64,000 nt of DNA from the NCBI GenBank assembly GCA_028682895.1, contig JAJRAK010000039.1, forward strand, positions 1-64,000, given 5' to 3'. Source of the stretch: Methanomassiliicoccales archaeon. Its GTDB lineage: Archaea; Thermoplasmatota; Thermoplasmata; Methanomassiliicoccales; UBA472. Both the position numbers and the translations under genes were made by a program. The notes under the pieces are model-generated. The model did no database searches, was not told the origin of the DNA, and was given only the letters and a program-made list of their open reading frames with translations. Below, piece after piece: positions 28,715-39,321 of this stretch (the stretch's first letter is position 1; each line of letters opens with the position of its first letter).

Positions 28715-31700
28715 TGGTATGACGCAATGTCCCTTACGCTGATACCACCTTGCCTGGCGCGCTGTATCGCGCACACGGTGGCACGGGCGCCGTGCACAGT
28801 GGTCAGGAACGGGATCTCTAGCTCCACCGCAAGGCGCCTCATCATATAGCCGTCGCGACGCGAACCGGACGAGTACGTCGGCGTGTTTATTATAAGGTTG
28901 ATCTCACCGCGCCGCATCAGGCCCAGCGCGTCCGGTGTGACGTTCTCCGCCACCTTGTAGACGGTCGTCACCGGCAGACCGTTGTTGCGCAGGTAAGTGC
29001 TCGTGCCTTTCGTGGCGAAGATGGTGAAGCCCAGGTCGCGCAGGTCCTTCACGATGGGGAATATGTTCTCCTTATCCGTGTCCGAGACGGTGACATAAAC
29101 ACCGCCCTTCATCGGCAGCTTGTTTCCAGCCGCTATGAGCGCCTTGTACATCGCCACACCGTACTTCTCGTCGATGCCCATGACCTCTCCGGTGCTACGC
29201 ATCTCCGGTCCCAGTATCGAGTCGACGCCAGGCAGCTTGAGGAAGGGGAAGACGGACGCTTTGACGGCCACGCTCTTGAACTCGGCCATGCCCACATACC
29301 CCAGGTCCCTGAGCTTCGCGCCCAGCATTACCTTCGTGGCCAGCTTCGCCAGCGGCGTCCCGATGGCCTTGGATATGAAGGGAACGGTCCTGGAAGCACG
29401 CGGGTTGGCCTCTATCATGTAGACCTCGTCGTCCTTGACGCCCAGCTGCAGGTTCATGCAGCCTTTGATCTGGAGGGCGAGGGCCACCTGGTGGGTGATC
29501 TCCACCACCCTCTTCATGACCTCCGGGCTGATCGTCTGGCACGGAAGCACCATGGTAGCGTCACCAGAATGCACGCCCGCCTCCTCGATATGTTCCATGA
29601 CCCCGCCGATGAACACGTCCTCGCCGTCGCAGACCACGTCCACGTCCAGCTCCCTGGCATGGGTGAGGTACTTGTCCAAAAGGACCGGGTGCTTCTTGGA
29701 GACCTTGACCGCGGTGGCGATGTACTGCTTCAGTTCATCTTCGTTATAGAGGATCTCCATGCCCCTGCCGCCCAGCACATAGGACGGGCGCAGCAGCACT
29801 GGATAGCCGATGCGGTCTGCGACCGCTTTCACTTCCTCGTATGAGTGGCCGGTGCCGGACTCCGGTTGCCTGATGTTCAGCTGGGTCATCAGGGCGGACC
29901 AGCGCTTACGGTCCTCGGCCACGTCCATCATGTCCGGGCACGTTCCCAGCACCTTGCACTTCTTGCCCTTCAATGCCTCTTCAAGAGGGACGGCCAGGTT
30001 GACGGACGTCTGCCCTCCGAACTGCAGGATGATGCCATCGGCATCCTCCCTCTCTATGACGTTGATAACGTCCTCCAGTGTGAGCGGTTCGAAATAAAGA
30101 CGGTCCGAGATATCGTAGTCAGTAGATACGGTCTCGGGATTGTTATTGATGACAATGGCGTCCACGCCTGCCTCCTGGCAGGCCATGACGCCATGGACGC
30201 AGCAGTAGTCGAACTCGATCCCCTGCCCGATACGGATGGGGCCCGAGCCCACTATGATGACCTTCTTGTTGTCGGAACGGGGCACCTCGCACTCGGTGCC
30301 ATAGGTGGAATAGAAGTACGGAGTTTCAGCCTGGAACTCGGCGGCGCAGGTGTCGACCATCTTGTAGGTCGGAACGATGCCGTTCTCCATCCTGATCTTC
30401 CTTATCTGCCCTTCGGTCCTCTTACTGAACTTGGCGATGCTCTCGTCCTGGAAGCCCATGCGCTTGGCCCGGCGTACCAGCTCCGGGGTCAAATGGCCAG
30501 TGGCCAGCTCCTTCTCCATGTCCACGATGTTCCGGACCTTCTTGACGAAGAACGCATCCCATTTGGTAAGGTCGGCTATCTTCTCATCGGTCAGACCGCG
30601 CCTTATCGCCTCGGCGATAGCATAGAGCCGCTTGTCGCTGGGGGAGACCAGCTCGCTCTCCAGCTCCTTGTCGTTCCACACCTCTGGCTCCAGGTCGATG
30701 CGGTCGATCTCCAGGGAGCACACGGCCTTCATGAGCGACTCCTCGATGGTACGGCCGATGGCCATGACCTCGCCGGTGCTCTTCATCTGCGTGCCGATCT
30801 TCGTCTCGACCGTGCGGAACTTATCGAAGGGCCAGCGCGGTATTTTGGCTACGACGTAGTCGATGGTCGGCTCGAAGGCGGCGAACGTCTTGCCAGTGAT
30901 CTTGTTAGGTATCTCGTCCAATGTCTTGCCGATGGCGATCTTGGCCGCCACCCTGGCTATTGGATACCCGGTGGCTTTGGAGGCCAGCGCGGAGGACCTC
31001 GATACACGGGGGTTCACCTCTATGACGCGGTATTCGCGCGTGACCGGATTGAAGGCGAACTGGACGTTGCACCCGCCCTCGATGCCAAGGGCGCGGATGA
31101 TCTTGATGGAGGCGGTGCGCATGCGCTGATAGTCGACATCGTTCAGCGTCTGGATGGGCGCTACCACTATGCTCTCACCGGTGTGGATTCCCATGGCGTC
31201 CAGGTTCTCCATGGTGCAGATGATGATGCAGTTGTCGTTCTTGTCCCGCATCACCTCGTACTCGAGCTCCTTCCAGCCCAGCACGCTCTCCTCGATCAGC
31301 ACCTGGCGGATGCGAGAATAGATGAGGCCGCGGCCGGTGATGGGTATGAGCTCCTCCTCATCGTAGGCAACACCGCCCCCAGTGCCTCCCAGCGTATAAG
31401 CGGGCCTGATGAGGACGGGGAACCCGCCCACATGGTCGACGGCCTTCCTGGCATCTTCGATGTTGGTTACTGTGACGCTGCGCGGGATCGGCTCCCCTAT
31501 GTTGAGCATCGTCTCGCGGAAGAGCTCGCGGTCCTCAGAGAGCGCTATCGCCCGCGGTTGTGTCCCGAGCAGGCGACAGTTGAGCTTTTCAAGATATCCT
31601 TTATCGGCAAGCTCGGAGCAGAGGTTGAGCGCCGTCTGTCCTCCCATCCCGGAGAGCACTCCCTCGATCTTCTCCTTGCGGATGATCTCGGCGATGGTCT

Positions 31701-31902
31701 CCACGTTCAACGGTTCGATGTAAACGATATCGGCCATCTCCAGGTCAGTCTGGATGGTGGCCGGGTTGGAGTTCACCAGCACGGTGGTGTACCCCTCCTC
31801 GCGCAAAGAGCGGCATGCTTGGGAGCCGGAGAAATCGAACTCGGCCGCTTGGCCGATGACGATGGGCCCGGAACCGATGACGAGCAGCTTGCCCTTGCTC
31901 AT
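28711..31902 (-). CDS. carB: carbamoyl-phosphate synthase large subunit
   Basis: 1063 aa; KLLVIGSGPIVIGQAAEFDFSGSQACRSLREEGYTTVLVNSNPATIQTD; two ATP-grasp halves. Confidence 0.98.
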   Translation of the reverse strand: MSKGKLLVIGSGPIVIGQAAEFDFSGSQACRSLREEGYTTVLVNSNPATIQTDLEMADIVYIEPLNVETIAEIIRKEKIEGVLSGMGGQTALNLCSELADKGYLEKLNCRLLGTQPRAIALSEDRELFRETMLNIGEPIPRSVTVTNIEDARKAVDHVGGFPVLIRPAYTLGGTGGGVAYDEEELIPITGRGLIYSRIRQVLIEESVLGWKELEYEVMRDKNDNCIIICTMENLDAMGIHTGESIVVAPIQTLNDVDYQRMRTASIKIIRALGIEGGCNVQFAFNPVTREYRVIEVNPRVSRSSALASKATGYPIARVAAKIAIGKTLDEIPNKITGKTFAAFEPTIDYVVAKIPRWPFDKFRTVETKIGTQMKSTGEVMAIGRTIEESLMKAVCSLEIDRIDLEPEVWNDKELESELVSPSDKRLYAIAEAIRRGLTDEKIADLTKWDAFFVKKVRNIVDMEKELATGHLTPELVRRAKRMGFQDESIAKFSKRTEGQIRKIRMENGIVPTYKMVDTCAAEFQAETPYFYSTYGTECEVPRSDNKKVIIVGSGPIRIGQGIEFDYCCVHGVMACQEAGVDAIVINNNPETVSTDYDISDRLYFEPLTLEDVINVIEREDADGIILQFGGQTSVNLAVPLEEALKGKKCKVLGTCPDMMDVAEDRKRWSALMTQLNIRQPESGTGHSYEEVKAVADRIGYPVLLRPSYVLGGRGMEILYNEDELKQYIATAVKVSKKHPVLLDKYLTHARELDVDVVCDGEDVFIGGVMEHIEEAGVHSGDATMVLPCQTISPEVMKRVVEITHQVALALQIKGCMNLQLGVKDDEVYMIEANPRASRTVPFISKAIGTPLAKLATKVMLGAKLRDLGYVGMAEFKSVAVKASVFPFLKLPGVDSILGPEMRSTGEVMGIDEKYGVAMYKALIAAGNKLPMKGGVYVTVSDTDKENIFPIVKDLRDLGFTIFATKGTSTYLRNNGLPVTTVYKVAENVTPDALGLMRRGEINLIINTPTYSSGSRRDGYMMRRLAVELEIPFLTTVHGARATVCAIQRARQGGISVRDIASYH

Positions 31903-32975
31903 CTCTTCGCCTCCAGCATCTTCTGGAAATCATCGAAGAGAAAGACGGTGTCCCTCGGTCCAGGAGAGGCCTCGGGATGATATTGTACGGAGAATATCGG
32001 CAGTTCCCGGTGGCGCATGCCCTCGACCGTCCCGTCGTTGACGTTCACTTGTTCGACCTCAAGCCCAGAGCCTTGTATGGTCTCGGGGTCCACGGCATAC
32101 CCATGGTTCTGGGAGGTGATGAACACCCGGTCCTTGTACTTCACCGGCTGGTTGGCGCCGCGGTGGCCGAACTTCAGCTTGTAGGTGTTACCGCCGAACA
32201 CCTGGCATAGCAGCTGGTTGCCCATGCATATGCCCATTATCGGATAGTCGTCCTTCAGCTTCTTGAAGTTGGATATTATCGTCTCTTTCAAAGCGGGATG
32301 GGCCGGGTCGCCCGGTCCGTTGGATATGAAGAGCCCATCGATCTCATGGTCCCGGAAGAACTTCACCGGTGTATCGTAAGGCAGCTGGTAAAGGTCGAAG
32401 CGCTTTGAAAGTTCGCGCACGATGTTGTTCTTGACGCCGCAATCGAACAGGGCGACCTTCTTGGCGCCCTCCTTGGGGAAGTGAAGCACTTCTTTGGTGC
32501 TCACGTCGCCTACCAGATTGCTGTCTGACGGGTACGGCATCTTGCGCAACTTTTCCAGATAGCCCGCCGGGTCGTCGTGGACGATGGCGCCCTTCATCGT
32601 CCCGCCGGTCCTGATCTTGATGATAAGTGCGCGTGTATCGATGCCGGCTATGCCTGGTATCTTATTATCTTTCAGGAACGAGTCGAGGTCCTGATGTCCG
32701 TAGTAAAGGCTGGGTGAGTCGCAAAGCTCCCTGACCACGTATCCGCTGACCTGGACCTTGTCCGATTCTATGTCCTTGGGGTTAACGCCATAATTGCCTA
32801 TGAGGGGGTAGGACATGGTCAGAATCTGGCCACGGAAGGAGGGGTCGGTCAGGCTTTCCTGATAGCCGGTCATCCCTGTGCTGAAGACCACCTCCCCGGA
32901 GGTGTTCCCCATAAAACCAAATCCCGTGCCCTCCATGATAGTCCCGTCCTCGAGCACCAGGAAGCACTTTGCCAT
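31899..32975 (-). CDS. carA: carbamoyl-phosphate synthase small subunit
   Basis: CFLVLEDGTIMEGTGFGFMGNTSGEVVFSTGMTGYQE...MGICMGNQLLCQVFGG. Confidence 0.98.
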   Translation of the reverse strand: MAKCFLVLEDGTIMEGTGFGFMGNTSGEVVFSTGMTGYQESLTDPSFRGQILTMSYPLIGNYGVNPKDIESDKVQVSGYVVRELCDSPSLYYGHQDLDSFLKDNKIPGIAGIDTRALIIKIRTGGTMKGAIVHDDPAGYLEKLRKMPYPSDSNLVGDVSTKEVLHFPKEGAKKVALFDCGVKNNIVRELSKRFDLYQLPYDTPVKFFRDHEIDGLFISNGPGDPAHPALKETIISNFKKLKDDYPIMGICMGNQLLCQVFGGNTYKLKFGHRGANQPVKYKDRVFITSQNHGYAVDPETIQGSGLEVEQVNVNDGTVEGMRHRELPIFSVQYHPEASPGPRDTVFLFDDFQKMLEAKR

Positions 32976-33147
32976 CAGAAAAACACGGTAGCAGTATAGT
33001 ATACTTAATCCTTACTGAGCGCCCGATACTCACCAGTCGTTAAATGTCTGGCCGGCAACAGCAAGTCCATTGTTACGATAATAACGGTGTTAAAATGTCT
33101 AAAAGCAGACTACAACTGAGACAACCATAAATCATGGGTAAGGCATC

Positions 33148-34194
33148 ATGCCGAGCATGAAGGTGCTTCACCAGGACCGTTTCAAGGGAGAGATCAAGAT
33201 GCAGGTGGAGGTAGCCGATGACCTATGGCACCTCTACAACATCCTGACGCCTGGTGACCTGTTGTTCGCCTCCACCTACCGCAGGGAGGAGGCCAAGTCC
33301 GACAAGATCCGTGCGGAGAGGGGTGAGAAGAAGCGCATGACCCTGGGCATCCGCCTGGAGAAGGTGGAGTTCGGGGAGTTCGACAACCGCTTGCGTCTTT
33401 TAGGCGTAATAGAGGAAGGGCCGCAGGACGTGGGGTCCCATCACACGCTATTGATGGAAGAGGGAGAGGTGCTGTCGGTCATCAAGCAGCAATGGAAGCC
33501 CTCTCAGTTGGAGCGCGTCCGCAGGTCTGTGGAGGATTCAAAGAAGCCCAGCGTTGTCTTCATCGCCCTGGACGATGACGAGGCGACCGTGGCTGTGCTC
33601 CGCCAGTTCGGTGTGAAGCGCATGGCGGACATATCCGCCGGCGGGCACGGAAAGATGTACGAAACGAAGGAGGAGGGCGATTATTTCGGTGAGGTCATCG
33701 CCAAGGCGAAGCAGGCCCACTCCCCCGGGGTGCCTATCATCGTCCTCGGTCCGGGCTTTGCTAAGGAGACCCTCATGTCAAAGGGCAGGGAGAAGGAGCC
33801 GGAGATGTTCTCCAAGGCGTTCCTGTACCACACCGGGCAGTCGGGAATGACCGGTATACAGGAGCTTATGAAGAGGGGCATGGGCGCGGAGGCGCTCAAG
33901 GACTCGCGCGTGGCCGAGGAGACGGAGCTGGTGGAGAAGTTGCTGGAGGCCGTTGGCACGGACGGTCTTGCCACGTACGGACCCAAGGAAGTAAGGGAGG
34001 CGGTCAAGGCAGGGGCGGTGGAGCTCCTGTTGATACTGGACTCCCTCGTTCGAGAGGGAGACATTGAGGCGATGATGCGCTCGGTCGAGGATTCCCGGGG
34101 CCGTGTGACCATCGTTAGCGAATTACACGAGGGAGGAAAAAAACTGGAATCTCTCGGTGGTATCGCCGCCCTTTTAAGATATAAATTGACGTAA
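33148..34194 (+). CDS. pelA: mRNA surveillance protein pelota
   Basis: EVADDLWHLYNILTPGDLLFASTYRREE...; eRF1-like domains. Confidence 0.95.
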   Translation: MPSMKVLHQDRFKGEIKMQVEVADDLWHLYNILTPGDLLFASTYRREEAKSDKIRAERGEKKRMTLGIRLEKVEFGEFDNRLRLLGVIEEGPQDVGSHHTLLMEEGEVLSVIKQQWKPSQLERVRRSVEDSKKPSVVFIALDDDEATVAVLRQFGVKRMADISAGGHGKMYETKEEGDYFGEVIAKAKQAHSPGVPIIVLGPGFAKETLMSKGREKEPEMFSKAFLYHTGQSGMTGIQELMKRGMGAEALKDSRVAEETELVEKLLEAVGTDGLATYGPKEVREAVKAGAVELLLILDSLVREGDIEAMMRSVEDSRGRVTIVSELHEGGKKLESLGGIAALLRYKLT

Positions 34195-34623
34195 TTAATT
34201 ATCTAAATAATAATTGAAAAATTGCCATTAAAATATTAGTTAAATATATAATATTCAATAATTATTATACCTCAATTGTTATTTATGTAGACAATCGTCG
34301 TTATTAACAATAGAAAAATTGATAGTTACAACGATGTCTTTTTTCAGAGGGATTTGAATTAATACAGATCAATTTTCTCACAATTTAACTGAATCTCATT
34401 TCAAATATCCTCTGGAGCGAATTTACATCCATGAGTGTTCATGTCCTTGTCCGGAACATCGCCGAAAGAACTGGCGAAGGTCATCGGGGAGAACATGGGT
34501 AATAAAGGTCGATCATGCCAACACACCCATGAACGGTGCTAACTTGGCCGCGCAAATGATCCATTAAAGGTTGGGTGGATAGAACAATGCTCTCAGACCA
34601 AGGAGAACAACGGTTGTTTTAAC

Positions 34624-35745
34624 ATGAGCGTGAAGGCGGTCGAACAGAGTTCGATGGAAAAACCGAACGAACTAAGCTTCGAACTTCTGGCGGGCTGGTG
34701 GACAAACACTATACAGGCATTGGTGGATACTGCTGGCAGTGAAAAAACAAAATCGCTTATGCGCCCATACATCAGGAATGGGCAGATAGCTGCTGCATTG
34801 AACGTTATTGATGGTTTCCATTTAAAGGAAAGGGACGAATTCAATTTCACTTTCGCGATCACCGCTTGCCACTATTTTTACGTCAGAGAGATAATCACCG
34901 ATGCGGACATAAAAGAGAGAGGCGTCATAGCCAGGGTGGACCGATGCCCTTTCAAGGACGGTCCAAAGGAAATTTGCGAAATAGTCTGTGGTGAGATCTA
35001 TAAGAACTTCAACGAGGTCTTCCACATACCAAAGAAATTCGCTTTCATGTCATATTTGGCGAGAGGCGATGCCGAGTGTGTATGGATAAACTATCCTGAT
35101 TCGTGGGACCGTCCTAAAATGGAGGCACTGGGTGAGACCATAGCAAAACCTCTGCTCACTCATATCCCGAAGCAACTCGTTGATGACATCTCCGTTCAAT
35201 ATCTGGGGGAGATGTGGGTCATGGCCACCAGGGCCCTTGGCGACCATTTGGGTGAAGAACGAACGACGGACGTTCTCGAGAAATATATGAGGGCCGCGGG
35301 AATGACCTTCGGTTCAAGGCTGAAGGAATCTAATAAGGGTCGCGCATCCGGGCATGAACTTATCGTAGATGGAATTACGTCGGTACATAACGCTCTAAGG
35401 ATGATCGAATCAGTTGGACCCTCTGACCTGAATTATTATGAAGGCATGGTCAAGGATTGCCCTTTCAAGGACGCACCGACCTCCATATGTTCTCAACTGT
35501 CCGCATTTTGTTCAGGAATGTGCGAGGCCATCGATCCGCACTACGAGTTCGCATACCAGGGAATGATGACCAAGGGTGATACGAACTGTCAGTGGACCAT
35601 CAGGAAGAAGGGCGCGGTGGTCGTCAAAGACGAAGCTATCTCGCAGGACCCGGTCAACGTGCTCAAACTTCGTTTCGCTAAAGGCGAGATCACAGAAGAG
35701 GAGTATGTTCGAAAGATGGCATTGATCAGGGAGCTCGGACATTGA
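34624..35745 (+). CDS. two-repeat Cys-rich protein (V4R / MOD1 / ATC-hydrolase-like candidate) with SHOCT-like C-terminus, paralog 1
   Basis: Repeat 1 CPFKDGPKEIC...RGDAECVW; repeat 2 CPFKDAPTSIC...MMTKGDTNCQW; C-terminus VLKLRFAKGEITEEEYVRKMALIREL. Confidence 0.75.
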   Translation: MSVKAVEQSSMEKPNELSFELLAGWWTNTIQALVDTAGSEKTKSLMRPYIRNGQIAAALNVIDGFHLKERDEFNFTFAITACHYFYVREIITDADIKERGVIARVDRCPFKDGPKEICEIVCGEIYKNFNEVFHIPKKFAFMSYLARGDAECVWINYPDSWDRPKMEALGETIAKPLLTHIPKQLVDDISVQYLGEMWVMATRALGDHLGEERTTDVLEKYMRAAGMTFGSRLKESNKGRASGHELIVDGITSVHNALRMIESVGPSDLNYYEGMVKDCPFKDAPTSICSQLSAFCSGMCEAIDPHYEFAYQGMMTKGDTNCQWTIRKKGAVVVKDEAISQDPVNVLKLRFAKGEITEEEYVRKMALIRELGH

Positions 35746-35868
35746 TCACGAAATCTCTTCATCATGCCAATGCGATCATCCTGTTCAGTTTCATATCTCA
35801 GAGCTGTCCTGAGATACGTTTTCCCCGGGCAGTTGTAGTCTTCCCAAGACTGCTAGCTTAATTATCAT

Positions 35869-36846
35869 ATGAGAGAATCGTATTTATCGTTCGAGCAAAT
35901 GACCTCACCATTGAACGATAAGGACAAGGACCTCTGGACCAAGCGACTGCTATGTCAATGGCTGGAGGGCGCGCAGCAGGCATTGCTCGATTCAGTGGGA
36001 TATGACGAGGCGGTCAGGCTCCTGAGGCCTCATGCGTTTAACGCAGGGGCGGCGGGAACGCAGTTCGCCAGGAAGCGGTTGGGATTGGAAGGCCATCATC
36101 TGGAGGACCTGTTCATCTCCATGAGGTTCGCCCATTTCGCCATGGGAAGGGAGGACACCCGCATCAGGGTGAGTGACATAGGAGGATACATCGACTTCTT
36201 CACCTGCCCTTTCGAGCGCTGCACGCACCTAAACTGCGTCTTCGTGTGCGACCTTATCGGGCACGGCGCGCTGCTCGGGTTCGATCCCGATTATGATTGG
36301 CACATGATACAGTCCATGTGCGACGGCCATGAGTACTGTCGGAAGGGATGCATCAGGAAGGGTCACGGGATAGAGGAGATGAGGAAGGGTTCAATGACCG
36401 CCGTGGAGACCCCGCGGTTCATAATGGACGATGAGGAGGTCGCCTGGTTCGCCCGACAATATTATGGCGAGTTCTGGGCGATATTCGTCAGGTGCCTGAT
36501 CGAGGCATCCGATGGCCGTCATGCCGTGGCGGCGCTCAGGCCACACATGAGGCAGAGCGGCATCGCGTTCGCGCTGGAGGCCGAGGAAATCTTAGGTACG
36601 GAAGATGGTCGGGCCATGAGCGATGTCCTTGACATGATGTTCGATATTCTTGGGATAGATGGCATATGGAACGACGAAGGGATGACGTTCGAGGTCAAGG
36701 AATGCCCGTTCAGCAGGGCGGAGGAGATCGGGGACCTGGTACTGGTGTTCCTCGACGCCGTGGTCGAGACGCTCAGGCCGGGTGCAAAGGTCGCCTGCAG
36801 GGAACGGATGTGCCACGGGGACTCTAGATGCCTGTTCCGATTCTAG
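35869..36846 (+). CDS. two-repeat Cys-rich protein, paralog 2 (no SHOCT tail)
   Basis: Repeat 1 CPFERCTHLNC...DGHEYC; repeat 2 CPFSRAEEIGD...CHGDSRCLF; W-x-EGAQQALLDSVGYDEAVRLLRPH motif shared with paralogs. Confidence 0.75.
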   Translation: MRESYLSFEQMTSPLNDKDKDLWTKRLLCQWLEGAQQALLDSVGYDEAVRLLRPHAFNAGAAGTQFARKRLGLEGHHLEDLFISMRFAHFAMGREDTRIRVSDIGGYIDFFTCPFERCTHLNCVFVCDLIGHGALLGFDPDYDWHMIQSMCDGHEYCRKGCIRKGHGIEEMRKGSMTAVETPRFIMDDEEVAWFARQYYGEFWAIFVRCLIEASDGRHAVAALRPHMRQSGIAFALEAEEILGTEDGRAMSDVLDMMFDILGIDGIWNDEGMTFEVKECPFSRAEEIGDLVLVFLDAVVETLRPGAKVACRERMCHGDSRCLFRF

Positions 36847-36996
36847 TATGCCCCATCCCTGCAGTGCTCATGGAAAACATTATCATCTGAGAGAATTAAC
36901 GATAGATACCATCATCAAGGACCTGGTCCCGAACGGGGTCCGAAGGTATTGCCGGTGATAACAGGATGGTCGACAGGACGAAGGGGGTGTCCATTC

Positions 36997-37992
36997 ATGA
37001 CGAGCGAAGAGGATAGATGCTGGGAGCTAGCATGGAACGACCCCACAGTCCGATTGTTGAAGCGCTTCCATTACCACAACATCGAATGCCTTAGCGAACT
37101 GGCCGGGGACAAGTTCTATGACATGATCAGGCCGATGGTCCTGCCTTCGTCCATGTCTGCCTCCCATATCGCCAGGGAGACGTTAGGCCTTCAAGGCAAC
37201 GACCTGGAGACGAACGCCAGGCTCGTCACCTTCGGCAATGATTATTTCGCATACGCTACGACAAGATTGGTGTCATACGAAAGGGCGTTCGTGAAAAGGG
37301 TTGACAGGTGCATATTGCAGGACGGCCCGCCCGAAGCATGCTTCCATTGCCGGTCGGGAGGGGTCATGGAGTGCAGCTCGACGAACCCGGAACATCAGAT
37401 GGTGATGACGGCGACCATGCCCGACGGGTTCAGGGTCTGCGAGTATTATATCACGGACAGGAAGCACGCGATAAGCGGTCCGAAGGACTATGGAAAGAAG
37501 ATGAGGGACCTTCCGCCGAATCCGGTCCCTCCTGAGCAAAGGGTCCGTTTCACTCGGGAGGTCTTGAGCTGGTACATGTCATTCGTCATGCAGGCCATCA
37601 TCGACAACTTCGGGATCGATGAGTACCAAAACAGGATGAGGCATCGCCTGCTCTATGAGGGGATGAGGTATGCCGTCATAGATGCCGGGAAGGAAGGGAA
37701 CGCGTCCGACCTGGAGAAGATCGTCCTGGGAGCGATGAAGGTGATGGGCATGAGCTTTAAAACGAGAACGGAAGGGGGCTCATCGTTCATCACGGTCTCC
37801 TCATGCCCGTTCTCCTGTTTCCCACCGTACTTTTGCCAGATGATCGAGACGTTCTTCTCTGGCGTGTGCAGATGGGAGGGGAAGGACAGGGAGATCGTCC
37901 AGCTGCTCAGGATCACCGAGGGCGGCTCCCAGACATGCCAATACGTCCTGAGATTGAAGGCGTACGAGAGCGTCAGATGGTCCGATAAATGA
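36997..37992 (+). CDS. two-repeat Cys-rich protein, paralog 3
   Basis: Repeat 1 CILQDGPPEAC...GFRVC; repeat 2 CPFSCFPPYFC...GSQTC; ATG at 36997 after AAGGGGGTG, within ORF 36949..37992. Confidence 0.72.
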   Translation: MTSEEDRCWELAWNDPTVRLLKRFHYHNIECLSELAGDKFYDMIRPMVLPSSMSASHIARETLGLQGNDLETNARLVTFGNDYFAYATTRLVSYERAFVKRVDRCILQDGPPEACFHCRSGGVMECSSTNPEHQMVMTATMPDGFRVCEYYITDRKHAISGPKDYGKKMRDLPPNPVPPEQRVRFTREVLSWYMSFVMQAIIDNFGIDEYQNRMRHRLLYEGMRYAVIDAGKEGNASDLEKIVLGAMKVMGMSFKTRTEGGSSFITVSSCPFSCFPPYFCQMIETFFSGVCRWEGKDREIVQLLRITEGGSQTCQYVLRLKAYESVRWSDK

Positions 37993-38109
37993 TAGGCATG
38001 GACGACAAGCACCTGTAAGGCGAAGGATAAGCGAGCAGGTCAGAGGTACGATATCTTTTTAAACCCACAGATGAAAGCAATTTCTTAACAATCGACGGGG
38101 GTACGTTCG

Positions 38110-39321
38110 GTGAAGGTGCTGTTCTACAGCGGTTCGTTGGGCATGGGTCATGTGAACCGGGACCTGGCCATCGCATCCGAGCTGAGAAAGGCCCGGAATG
38201 ACCTTGATATCATATGGGTGGCGGGCGAGCCGGCGCTCACCAGACTGAGAGAGGTCCGAGAGAAGGTCGTCACCTCGTCCGAGGACCTGCAGAAGGAGAG
38301 CGAGGTGCTCGAGAACGTCTCGAACGGGTTCGATTCCGACATGTACAGCTATCTCGTCCAATGGGACAAGAACTGGCAGGGCAGCTATCGGAAATTCCTG
38401 AAGATACTGGCCGAGGTCGAGCCGGACCTGATAATCGGCGACGAGGCGTATGAGGTCATCACAGGCTTCGCCAAATGGCCGGGGGATAAGCATTGGCCTC
38501 TTGCAATGCTATACGACTTTCCGATGTTCCAGTCCATCACTGGAAGCGTCCGGGAGAGGTTCATCTGCTATATGGGGAACCGTTATTGGAACAGGGGCTT
38601 CAAGGTCAGGTCGTCATCGGACCTGAGCATCTTCCTGGGAGAGAAGGAGGAGATCCCGGACGTCAAGTACGGACCATTCAGGTACAACGTTCGGAAGGTG
38701 GCCTGGGAAAGATGGAAGTTCGTCGGCAACGCCATACCTTTCGATCCCACCCAGTACGCGGACAGGGCGAAGGTCAGGAAGGAGCTGGGCTATCCCGAGG
38801 ACGAGGTCCTGATCATAGGCGCCGTGGGCGGTACCAACGTCGGCAAGCCGATGCTCGAGCTATTTGGAAACGCCTATCCATTGCTGAAGGCCAGGCTCCC
38901 GAACCTTCACATGGTCCTTGTATGTGGACCGCGGATCGATCCGGGCACGGTCAAGGTTCCCGATGGCGTCGAGGTGCGCGGTTATGTGCCTGACCTGTTC
39001 AAGCATCTCGCGGCGTGCGACCTATGCCTCACGCAGGGCGGAGGGGGCACCACCATGGAGCTCACCGCGCTGAGGAAGCCTTTCATCTACTTCCCCCTCG
39101 AGAAGCATCTCGAGCAGCAGATATACGTCAGTAAAAAACTGGAGCTGATGCACGCCGGGACGAAGATGGTGGCCAGCCAAACATCACCAACGCAACTGGC
39201 GGAAGCAGTCATGAAAGAGCTCAACCGCCAGGTCGATTACCGTACGAGCGGCATGAACGGCGTGAAAGGTGCGGCTGAAGAGATATTGGGGCTCATGAAC
39301 AAGATATCAGCCGCTGAGTGA
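38110..39321 (+). CDS. MurG-like / UDP-glycosyltransferase family protein 1 (GT-B)
   Basis: MKVLFYSGSLGMGHVNRDLAIASELRKARNDLDIIWVAG ... VRGYVPDLFKHLAACDLCLTQGGGGTTMELTALRKPFIYFPLEKHLEQQ. Confidence 0.88.
   Translation: MKVLFYSGSLGMGHVNRDLAIASELRKARNDLDIIWVAGEPALTRLREVREKVVTSSEDLQKESEVLENVSNGFDSDMYSYLVQWDKNWQGSYRKFLKILAEVEPDLIIGDEAYEVITGFAKWPGDKHWPLAMLYDFPMFQSITGSVRERFICYMGNRYWNRGFKVRSSSDLSIFLGEKEEIPDVKYGPFRYNVRKVAWERWKFVGNAIPFDPTQYADRAKVRKELGYPEDEVLIIGAVGGTNVGKPMLELFGNAYPLLKARLPNLHMVLVCGPRIDPGTVKVPDGVEVRGYVPDLFKHLAACDLCLTQGGGGTTMELTALRKPFIYFPLEKHLEQQIYVSKKLELMHAGTKMVASQTSPTQLAEAVMKELNRQVDYRTSGMNGVKGAAEEILGLMNKISAAE

Noticed and set aside
29845-31980. 711-aa plus-strand ORF
   Set aside because: Lies wholly antisense to carB/carA, with composition typical of a shadow ORF in GC-rich DNA; no recognisable domain.
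34447-34560. Short ORF MSLSGTSPKELAKVIGENMGNKGRSCQHTHERC
   Set aside because: Too short and without paralog similarity that I can support; may be decayed sequence.
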